Made by a program: the position numbers and the translations under genes. The notes beneath the pieces were generated by a model. It did no database searches. It saw only the letters and a program-made list of their open reading frames with translations, and was not told the origin of the DNA. DNA of 7,644 nt. Origin: Bacteroidales bacterium. GTDB taxonomy: Bacteria; Bacteroidota; Bacteroidia; Bacteroidales; JALTDM01. Location: NCBI GenBank assembly GCA_027073875.1, contig JALTEO010000229.1, positions 1-7,644 on the forward strand, in the 5' to 3' direction. Numbering within the stretch: the first letter of the stretch is position 1; the number at the start of each line of letters is the position of its first letter. Positions 1 through 6,068 of this stretch are shown here, piece after piece.

Positions 1-23
1 TTATTAGCAGATTAACATATTTT

Positions 24-58
24 TCATTCGTAATTCCTAATTGATAATTCGTAATTAA
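24..58. repeat. Heptad tandem repeat, about five units (TAATTNN)
   Basis: TAATT recurs with an exact period of 7 at positions 31, 38, 45 and 52 (units TAATTCC, TAATTGA, TAATTCG, TAATTAA). A degenerate fifth unit, TCATTCG, lies at 24-30. On the minus strand it reads as copies of the AATTACG/AATTATC type. It lies about 55 bp beyond the mrdA stop codon. Heptamer arrays of this kind are, from general memory, common in Bacteroidota intergenic DNA and produce false reading frames with peptides like ITNYxLx. The rest of 1-111 is AT-rich, with no gene I can support. Confidence 0.75.
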
Positions 59-111
59 TAATGTGTGTTTTAAATCAATCATGAATGTTTTATATCAAAT
101 TATTATTTCTT

Positions 112-1917
112 CTATTTTTTTTCCAAAACATATTTTTCCAAATAAGGTTGTGAAATACTATCATTTAGATACTTTTCAATCATCAGCCGAGAAATCGGGG
201 CAGCAATTGTAGCACCATAACCACCATTCTCCACAACTACGGCAATTGCAATTTTAGGATTCTGCCGCGGTGCAAAAGCCATAAAGATGGAATGGTCTTT
301 CCCGTGTGGATTTTGTGCCGTTCCGGTTTTCCCGCAAACATCTATCCCCGGGATTTTAGCAATGTGGGCAGTAGAACCTTCACCACCGTTAACTACTAAA
401 TACATACCCTCAGTTACAACTTCAAAATATTGTTTTTTTATATTCGTATAATGATTAACTTGATAACGGATATCAATACTTGAGTCTTTAATTGCTTTAA
501 CAACATGTGGAATTTTATAATAACCTTTGTTTGCAATTATTGCAGCAAAATTAGCCAGTTGCAAAGGCGTAGCCAATATCTCACCTTGTCCTATTGCCAT
601 TGAAATAACCGTTAAGCCATTCCAATGTCCTCTGCCGTAAAATTTATCAAAATATTTGGTTGTCGGTATAAATCCGGGAGATTCGTTAGGCAAATCAATC
701 CCGAGTTTATTGCCAAATCCCAATGAAGTAATATAATGCCGCCATGTTTTAAACGCCAATTCAACCGATTCATTTTTTTTATTGTGTTCCAATATGTTCC
801 GAAAAACATTACAGTAATAAGCATTGCAAGAAATCTGGATAGATTCTACCAGATTGAGCGGCGATTTATGTCCATGACAACCAACAGTCAGTCCACCGGC
901 ATGATAACCATAATTACAACTATAATAAGTATTCGGGAATAAAATTCCTTCTTCTTGACCAACTAAGGCATTTGCAATTTTAAAAGTAGAGCCGGGAGGA
1001 TATTTTGACATCAGAGCCCGATTAAATAACGGTTTTAAGCTGTCAAGTATCAACATCCTGTAATATTTTGAACGGTTATGATTAATCAGCATATTTGGAT
1101 TATAGGTAGGTGAAGAAACAAATGCCAGCACCTCACCTGTGGCCGGTTCAATGGCAACAATACTCCCGACTTTTCCGTGTAACAAATATTCACCGTAATG
1201 CTGTAATTCTTTATCAATGGTTATTGTTAAATCTTTTCCTTTTTCAGGTAAAGTATCATATTTCCCGTTGGCAAAACGGTCTTTTATGCGATTGTGAACA
1301 TCTACCTGAAAAATATTAACACCTTTCTTTCCTCTAAGTTCTGTTTCGTAAGATTTTTCAACGCCACTAATGCCAACATAGTCGCCTTGAACATAATAGG
1401 GGTCTGCTTGTATCTGTTTTTCAGAAACTTCACCAATATACCCCAACAAATGTGACGCAATGGTATCTGTATAATTCCGGATTAATCGCCGTTGTAAATA
1501 AAACCCGTGGAACCGGAAAAGTTGATCTTGCAATGCCGAAAATTCTTCTTCGTCTAACAACTTAATAATTACCGACGGTTTATAAGCGGAATATTTCTTA
1601 GCTTTTTTCAGTTGTTTAATAAATTCTTTTTTATCAAAGTGTACTAAGTTACACAATGCTGTTGTATCAAGATTCTTAATTTTATTTGGAATAACCATTA
1701 AATCATACGATGCCTTATTGAAAACCAGTAGTTTATGATTTCTGTCATAAATTAATCCCCGTTCGGGATATTTTGTTACAAAACGCAAAACATTATTTTC
1801 TGCCGATATCTGATACGATTTATTAATAACTTGCAAATAAAACAACCGTCCGACATATATCAATGCCAGAGCAATGATTAATGAGAGGATAATATTTTTT
1901 CGTTGCTCAAATGCCAC
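112..1917 (-). CDS. mrdA: Penicillin-binding protein 2 (peptidoglycan D,D-transpeptidase, elongasome)
   Basis: This class B penicillin-binding protein cross-links peptidoglycan stem peptides on the outer face of the inner membrane; in the Rod complex it works with RodA and MreBCD. The 601 residues fit the family. One membrane anchor spans about residues 8-27, followed by the N-terminal pedestal motif ERGLIYDR (52-59). The transpeptidase domain has all three active-site motifs: STFK with nucleophile S310 and K313, SCN at 363-365, and KTGTA starting at K530. The early RGxIxDR block plus the order and spacing of motifs suit PBP2 better than FtsI, which would normally sit in a division/cell-wall cluster. 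The start is GTG (1915-1917): an in-frame TAG at 1948-1950 lies upstream with no ATG between, and the anchor begins right after. The stop is TAG. Its upstream neighbour is divergent, so it is not directly behind mreD, and no rodA begins in the 111 bp visible downstream. Confidence 0.95.
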   Translation of the reverse strand: MAFEQRKNIILSLIIALALIYVGRLFYLQVINKSYQISAENNVLRFVTKYPERGLIYDRNHKLLVFNKASYDLMVIPNKIKNLDTTALCNLVHFDKKEFIKQLKKAKKYSAYKPSVIIKLLDEEEFSALQDQLFRFHGFYLQRRLIRNYTDTIASHLLGYIGEVSEKQIQADPYYVQGDYVGISGVEKSYETELRGKKGVNIFQVDVHNRIKDRFANGKYDTLPEKGKDLTITIDKELQHYGEYLLHGKVGSIVAIEPATGEVLAFVSSPTYNPNMLINHNRSKYYRMLILDSLKPLFNRALMSKYPPGSTFKIANALVGQEEGILFPNTYYSCNYGYHAGGLTVGCHGHKSPLNLVESIQISCNAYYCNVFRNILEHNKKNESVELAFKTWRHYITSLGFGNKLGIDLPNESPGFIPTTKYFDKFYGRGHWNGLTVISMAIGQGEILATPLQLANFAAIIANKGYYKIPHVVKAIKDSSIDIRYQVNHYTNIKKQYFEVVTEGMYLVVNGGEGSTAHIAKIPGIDVCGKTGTAQNPHGKDHSIFMAFAPRQNPKIAIAVVVENGGYGATIAAPISRLMIEKYLNDSISQPYLEKYVLEKK

Positions 1918-1931
1918 TTTATCTTTTTTTA

Positions 1932-1939
1932 CAAATCTA
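1932..1939 (-). promoter_or_regulatory. Possible second -7 element close to the mrdA start
   Basis: On the minus strand this reads TAGATTTG, an exact match to the Bacteroidota -7 consensus TAnnTTTG. Transcription from it would begin only about 8-10 bases before the GTG start. No TTG lies at the usual distance upstream (1957-1964 checked), so it is a weaker candidate than the site at 2040-2070 and may be chance in AT-rich DNA. Confidence 0.25.
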
Positions 1940-2039
1940 CTAAAAATCTATGGTGTGGAAATTAAGATTTTTTAAAATTCATTTCGGTATTGCAAAAAAC
2001 GGTTATGGTGGATAAAAATAATTTGAATATTTCTTATGT

Positions 2040-2070
2040 CAAACCTAGGTTATTAACCATTTTTAACAAA
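2040..2070 (-). promoter_or_regulatory. Candidate mrdA promoter (TTTG-N19-TAGGTTTG)
   Basis: On the minus strand the -33 element TTTG (2070 to 2067) is followed after exactly 19 bases by TAGGTTTG (2047 to 2040). Both match the consensus of the Bacteroidota primary sigma factor. A start site near 2033-2035 would give mrdA an untranslated leader of roughly 115 bases. The -7 element overlaps a 10-bp palindrome (2042-2051), so a regulator bound there would block the polymerase. This is consensus matching only; no start site is known. Confidence 0.55.
2042..2058. promoter_or_regulatory. Overlapping palindromes, possible operator
   Basis: AACCTAGGTT (2042-2051) is a perfect 10-bp palindrome. Its right half is shared with a second inverted repeat, GGTTA-T-TAACC (2048-2058), giving three alternating half-sites AACC/GGTT/AACC in 17 bp. 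It covers the -7 element of the candidate mrdA promoter and lies about 30 bp upstream of the -33 element of the opposite promoter. An operator role is inferred from position and symmetry alone. Confidence 0.35.
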
Positions 2071-2088
2071 TATTGAAATGAAATAAGA

Positions 2089-2117
2089 TTGACTTCTTAA
2101 AAAATGTCGTATTTTCG
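2089..2117 (+). promoter_or_regulatory. Candidate promoter of the DUF2723-deacetylase operon (TTG-N18-TATTTTCG)
   Basis: TTG at 2089-2091 is followed after 18 bases by TATTTTCG (2110-2117), which differs from TAnnTTTG at one base. Transcription would start about 2123-2125, giving a leader of about 25-30 bases to the ATG at 2151. The leader is A/T-rich without a clear Shine-Dalgarno site, as is usual in this phylum. Its -33 element lies back to back with that of the candidate mrdA promoter, with 18 bp between them. Confidence 0.55.
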
Positions 2118-2150
2118 CTTCACCATATTTTTATTTAATCGTAATTAACT

Positions 2151-5100
2151 ATGAAAAAGTCTTACCGGTTTTACAATAATATTATTGGATGGGTTGTATT
2201 TGCAATTGCGGCATTTACTTTCCTTTCAACTATTGAGCCAACTGCCAGTTTTTGGGATTGTGGCGAGTTTTTAGCTACTTCGTACAAATTAGAAGTAGGA
2301 CATCCTCCCGGAGCTCCATTGTTTATGTTAATGGCACGATTTGTTTCGCTCTTTGCTTCCTCACCGCAACAAGTCCCGATTTTAGTTAATTCTATGTCGG
2401 CACTGGCAAGTGCGTTTACCATTTTGTTTCTATTTTGGACCATTACACACCTTGCCAAGAAAATTATTTTACGACGCAAAGAAGAGTTAACAACCGGTAA
2501 TCTAGTGGCTATTTTTGCCAGTGGTATTGTTGGTGCTTTGGCTTATACATTTTCTGATTCTTTTTGGTTTTCGGCGGTGGAGGCGGAAGTTTATGCTTCA
2601 TCGTCCCTTTTTACGGCTTTGGTATTTTGGGCAATTTTGAAATGGGAAGATGTTGCTGATGAACCATACTCCAACCGATGGATTATCCTAATTGCCTATC
2701 TTATTGGACTTTCTATAGGCGTTCACTTATTAAGTTTATTGGTAGTTGTTCCCATTGTATTTATATATTATTTCAGAAAAAATCAACCTACACGGAAAGG
2801 CATCATCATCACATCGCTTTTAGCTTTATTTATTCTCGGATTTACAATGTGGGGTATTATTCCCGGCATCGTGATTGTTTCCAGTTGGTTTGAATTAATG
2901 TTTGTAAATGGATTTGGACTTCCGTATAATTCGGGCGTTATCTTCTATCTTGCCCTTTTGGTAGGTTTAATCATTTGGGGATTGCGATACACCTTCAAAA
3001 AACAAAAACCACTGTGGCATACCGTTATCCTGATATTTACTATGATTCTTATCGGATATTCCACTTTCATTGTAATTGTAATCCGCTCCAATGCTAATCC
3101 GCCGTTGGACGAAAATAACCCGGAAGATGTTTTCTCGCTTTTGGCTTATCTAGATCGCGAACAATATGGTGACAGACCTCTATTTTACGGACAATGTTAC
3201 AATGCACCAATTATAAAATATGAAAAGGGTGATCCTTATTATGAAAGGGAAGACGGAAAATATAAGATTGCCGGCTATAAAGATGTTCCTGTTTACGATG
3301 ACAGGTTTACTTCTTTCTTCCCACGAATGTGGTCGCCACAACCTCAACATGTTCGTGAATACAAAAGATGGGCAAATATTGAAGGAATACCTATTCAGGT
3401 TTCTAATGGTAAAGGAGGTACAAAAACTATTTACAAACCCACTTTTGGCGAAAACCTTGCTTATTTCTTTAAATACCAAATCGGGTTTATGTATCTGCGG
3501 TATTTTATGTGGAATTTCTCAGGCAGGCAAAATGATATTCAGGGACACGGTAGTATCATCCGTGGGAACTGGCTTAGCGGTATCCCGTTTATTGACAATG
3601 CACGATTAGGACCACAAGACAACTTACCACACAGTTTAAAAGACAATAAGGCACGGAATGTCTATTTTATGTTGCCATTATTACTTGGATTAATAGGATT
3701 ATATTTCCACTCAAAAAATCATGCACCCGATTTTTGGGTAGTTATGCTTTTATTTATTATGACAGGTTTGGCAATTGTAGTTTATTTGAATCAGTATCCG
3801 TTGCAGCCGCGTGAAAGGGACTATGCCTATGTCGGCTCTTTCTACGCCTTTGCCATGTGGATTGGTCTCGGAGTGATGGCAATTTATAAATGGTTGGCAA
3901 AAAAGAAAGACTCTGTAGTCATTGCAGGTGCTATTGGGGTGGTTACACTATTTGCTGTACCTATTAATATGGGAGCACAAAATTGGGATGATCACGACCG
4001 TTCAAATCGCTATACCGCTCGTGATTTTGCCGAAAATTATCTGCAATCATGTGCTCCAAACTCTATTATTTTTACCAACGGTGATAATGATACTTTCCCT
4101 TTGTGGTATGCACAAGAAGTAGAAGGGGTCCGTACCGATGTGCGAGTAGTCAACCTTAGTTTGTTTAATACTGATTGGTATATTGATCAGATGAAACGAA
4201 AAGCTTACGAATCTGATCCTATTCCAAATTCATTTACACACGATCAGTATGCACAAGGCACAAGAGATTATCTCCCTTATGTTGCGATGTTTAAAGATCG
4301 AAAATATTTAAAAGATGTTTTAGACTTTATTAAAACCGATGACCCTCGTGCAAAAGTACAGGCAAATACAGGTGAAAGAATATCTTTCTTACCCACAAAA
4401 AAATTAGCTCTTCCTGTTAATTTGAAAAATTGTTTGGCTAATGGCACAGTAAATATTAAAGATACAGCTTATGTCCCAAAAGTAATTCCTTTGGATATAA
4501 AGAAAAATTATATCTTAAAAGGTGATTTGATGGTGATGGATATGATAAGTACCAACGACTGGAAACGACCAATTTATTTTGCCATTACTGTAGGGCGTGA
4601 TAATTATATGAATCTGGAAGATTATTTCCAGCTGGAAGGCATGACTTATCGTATTACACCTATCCGTAGCAAAGGTGTCCAAGGACAACTCGGACGAGTT
4701 AATTCCAAAATTATGTATGATAATTTAATGCACAAATTTAAATGGGGCGGGATTAATGACACAACAGTATATCTTGATGAGAATAACAGAAGAATGACAA
4801 TGAATTTCAGAAACAATTTCTCAAGATTAGCAGCACAACTGATGGCAGAAGGCGACACAGCAAAAGCTAAAAAAGTATTGGATAAATGCATGGAAGTAAT
4901 GCCCAACAAAACAGTACCATTTGATATGTTTATGTATCCTATAATTGATTTATACTTCAAACTACATGAACCGGATAGAGCTATGTATATCATGAATGTA
5001 TTCAAAGACAGAATTACAGATGATTTGAATTACTATGCTCGACTGGATATGGATCAGAAAAGATTTTTGAAAGACCCGATACAAAGAGATGTCAGCATAC

Positions 5101-5204
5101 TTCAGGGACTTTATCAAATGGCACAACAAAACAAACAAGAAAAGTTTACCAAAGATTTGGAACCTATCCTGACGAATTACTATCAGGATTTCGGGAAATT
5201 ATAA
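2151..5204 (+). CDS. DUF2723/TMEM260-family multi-pass membrane protein, probable GT-C glycosyltransferase
   Basis: A 1017-residue protein with a hydrophobic, many-helix N-terminal half and a soluble C-terminal part. The first helix (about 10-28) is followed by FWDCGEF (34-40) and GHPPGAP (50-56), the hallmark of DUF2723; acidic residues E29, D36 and E39 sit where GT-C enzymes carry their catalytic acid in the first outer loop. A further signature, WFSAVEAEVYASS, lies near residues 140-152. More helices run to about 590, with QPRERDYAY at 552-560 just before the last ones. The soluble part opens with NWDDHDRS (611-618) and NGDNDTFPLWY (643-653), and near 898-950 looks like a TPR-type helical repeat. 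The human relative TMEM260 is an O-mannosyltransferase acting on extracellular IPT domains; by analogy this protein may move mannose or another sugar from a lipid carrier to exported proteins or glycans. The activity is inference; family membership is firm. It leads a two-gene operon with the deacetylase. Confidence 0.9.
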   Translation: MKKSYRFYNNIIGWVVFAIAAFTFLSTIEPTASFWDCGEFLATSYKLEVGHPPGAPLFMLMARFVSLFASSPQQVPILVNSMSALASAFTILFLFWTITHLAKKIILRRKEELTTGNLVAIFASGIVGALAYTFSDSFWFSAVEAEVYASSSLFTALVFWAILKWEDVADEPYSNRWIILIAYLIGLSIGVHLLSLLVVVPIVFIYYFRKNQPTRKGIIITSLLALFILGFTMWGIIPGIVIVSSWFELMFVNGFGLPYNSGVIFYLALLVGLIIWGLRYTFKKQKPLWHTVILIFTMILIGYSTFIVIVIRSNANPPLDENNPEDVFSLLAYLDREQYGDRPLFYGQCYNAPIIKYEKGDPYYEREDGKYKIAGYKDVPVYDDRFTSFFPRMWSPQPQHVREYKRWANIEGIPIQVSNGKGGTKTIYKPTFGENLAYFFKYQIGFMYLRYFMWNFSGRQNDIQGHGSIIRGNWLSGIPFIDNARLGPQDNLPHSLKDNKARNVYFMLPLLLGLIGLYFHSKNHAPDFWVVMLLFIMTGLAIVVYLNQYPLQPRERDYAYVGSFYAFAMWIGLGVMAIYKWLAKKKDSVVIAGAIGVVTLFAVPINMGAQNWDDHDRSNRYTARDFAENYLQSCAPNSIIFTNGDNDTFPLWYAQEVEGVRTDVRVVNLSLFNTDWYIDQMKRKAYESDPIPNSFTHDQYAQGTRDYLPYVAMFKDRKYLKDVLDFIKTDDPRAKVQANTGERISFLPTKKLALPVNLKNCLANGTVNIKDTAYVPKVIPLDIKKNYILKGDLMVMDMISTNDWKRPIYFAITVGRDNYMNLEDYFQLEGMTYRITPIRSKGVQGQLGRVNSKIMYDNLMHKFKWGGINDTTVYLDENNRRMTMNFRNNFSRLAAQLMAEGDTAKAKKVLDKCMEVMPNKTVPFDMFMYPIIDLYFKLHEPDRAMYIMNVFKDRITDDLNYYARLDMDQKRFLKDPIQRDVSILQGLYQMAQQNKQEKFTKDLEPILTNYYQDFGKL

Positions 5205-5206
5205 TT

Positions 5207-5845
5207 ATGGCATCTTGTTGTCAATACTATGTCCCTGCTTATCTTCGATGGGCGGGGACTTTTCGTATAAAAACAAATCGACCGGAATTATTCCTGACTT
5301 TTGATGACGGTCCTTCGCCTAAAGCAACTTCGTTCGTTTTGGACACCCTGCAACAAGTAGATGCCAAAGCCACTTTTTTTGTTTCCGGAAAAAATACAGA
5401 ACAATATCCCGAATTATTTAACCGGATAAAAAATGAAGGACATACCATCGGTAACCACGGCTATACACACTTAAACGGACTGAAAACAGACACAAAAACT
5501 TATATTGACAATATTAACCAAGGACATAAAATTGTTCAATCACCATTATTCCGCCCACCCTATGGTAAAATGAAAATTGCACAATATTTTAAATTACGGA
5601 AGCAATTTAACATTGTTTTCTGGACAATAATGTCCCGTGATTTTGACACAACAACAACTTGGCAGCAAGATTTTGAAATTATTAAATCACATCTGGCAAA
5701 AGGCATTATTATCGTTTTTCACGATACACCCAAAGCCGAAAAGAAATTAAAAAACTTATTGCCTGCAATCATAAAATATGGTATGGAACAAAATTTTAGC
5801 TTTCAATGTTTGCCGGAATCTTATACCAAACCGTTATCAAGATAA
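5207..5845 (+). CDS. Polysaccharide deacetylase family protein (NodB domain), short cytoplasmic-type
   Basis: A 212-residue metal-dependent carbohydrate esterase (CE4/NodB fold), expected to remove N- or O-acetyl groups from a sugar or glycan. Motif 1 is TFDDGPSP (31-38; catalytic base D33, metal ligand D34). Motif 2 is HGYTH (84-88; metal ligands H84 and H88). Motif 3 is RPPYG (116-120). Motif 4 is a variant, FWTIMSRDFD (138-147), with T140 where related short proteins often have D. Motif 5 is VFHDT (170-174; H172). All metal and catalytic residues are present, so it is probably active. The domain fills the whole chain, and there is no signal peptide or membrane helix, so as read it is cytoplasmic. 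The ATG lies 2 bp after the stop of the DUF2723 gene, indicating co-transcription and probably translational coupling. The substrate is unknown; the pairing suggests a sugar or lipid-linked glycan used in the same pathway. Confidence 0.92.
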   Translation: MASCCQYYVPAYLRWAGTFRIKTNRPELFLTFDDGPSPKATSFVLDTLQQVDAKATFFVSGKNTEQYPELFNRIKNEGHTIGNHGYTHLNGLKTDTKTYIDNINQGHKIVQSPLFRPPYGKMKIAQYFKLRKQFNIVFWTIMSRDFDTTTTWQQDFEIIKSHLAKGIIIVFHDTPKAEKKLKNLLPAIIKYGMEQNFSFQCLPESYTKPLSR

Positions 5846-5908
5846 TTAATACCGATTACACATTCAATACGAGTCCAATAAATTGTACTATTTTTATGTA
5901 GCATCGGC

Positions 5909-5957
5909 ATTATACCAAATCTTTTTTGGACTAATTTATATTAGTAAATGGTATAAT
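5909..5957. repeat. Inverted repeat between convergent genes
   Basis: ATTATACCA (5909-5917) is matched perfectly by TGGTATAAT (5949-5957). Nested inside is a second hairpin, CTAAT-TTAT-ATTAG (5931-5944). An alternative stem, CCAAA (5915-5919) with TTTGG (5925-5929), competes with it, and AGTCCAA (5872-5878) also pairs with TTGGACT (5926-5932). It begins 63 bp after the deacetylase stop. It could slow or end transcription from either side, but no T-run follows on either strand, so it is not a classical intrinsic terminator. It could equally be a relic of a small mobile repeat. Confidence 0.5.
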
Positions 5958-5964
5958 ATAAAAA

Positions 5965-5990
5965 GATTCGTCACTGCGTTCAGAATGACA
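5965..5990. repeat. Probable dispersed-repeat fragment with hairpin
   Basis: The segment contains GTCACTGCGTTCAGAATGAC (5970-5989). It folds as GTCA-CTG, loop CGTT, CAG, a two-base AA bulge, then TGAC: seven pairs in 20 bases. It is clearly richer in G+C than its surroundings. The wording (a cgtcac/cttcgc-type half followed by TCAGAATGAC) resembles short dispersed intergenic repeats I recall from many bacterial genomes including Bacteroidota. That resemblance is from memory; copy number in this genome cannot be seen here. Confidence 0.4.
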
Positions 5991-6017
5991 AATATAAGCT
6001 TTTTGGATGCAACTTCT

Positions 6018-6068
6018 ATACAAGATACTATCCCAAAAAGTGTGTAAAACAAAGTTTTTGTCTTGTAT
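6018..6068. terminator. Weak candidate terminator hairpin at the end of the lipoprotein gene
   Basis: ATACAAGA (6018-6025) pairs perfectly with TCTTGTAT (6061-6068), the latter touching the lipoprotein stop codon. Inside, CAAAAA (6034-6039) pairs with TTTTTG (6055-6060), or alternatively AAAAC (6046-6050) with GTTTT (6054-6058). The stems are AT-rich and interrupted, and no clean T-run follows on the minus strand, so termination is only suggested by position at the end of the RND-lipoprotein operon. Confidence 0.3.

Noticed and set aside
1..82. Minus-strand frame starting ATG at 82, open to the window edge (MIDLKHTLLITNYQLGITNE...)
   Set aside because: Its peptide is produced by the heptad repeat at 24-58 and resembles no RodA start; the ITNY-type pattern is a typical artefact of such repeats.
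112..1917. FtsI (PBP3) as the identity of the penicillin-binding protein
   Set aside because: The N-terminal region (RKNIILSLIIALALIYVGRLFYLQV, then PERGLIYDR) and the lack of division-cluster neighbours fit PBP2 better.
3220..3609. 129-codon plus-strand frame within the DUF2723 gene
   Set aside because: It lies wholly inside a well-supported gene in another frame, has no recognisable domain, and its composition is that of a shifted reading.
4646..5005. 119-codon minus-strand frame opposite the DUF2723 gene
   Set aside because: Antisense to a conserved coding region, with no domain, no promoter-like site and no start context of its own.
5926..5957. E. coli-like promoter, TTGGAC then TATAAT on the plus strand
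   Set aside because: The spacing is 20 bases, the TATAAT is simply part of the inverted-repeat arm, the consensus is not the one used in this phylum, and no plus-strand gene follows.
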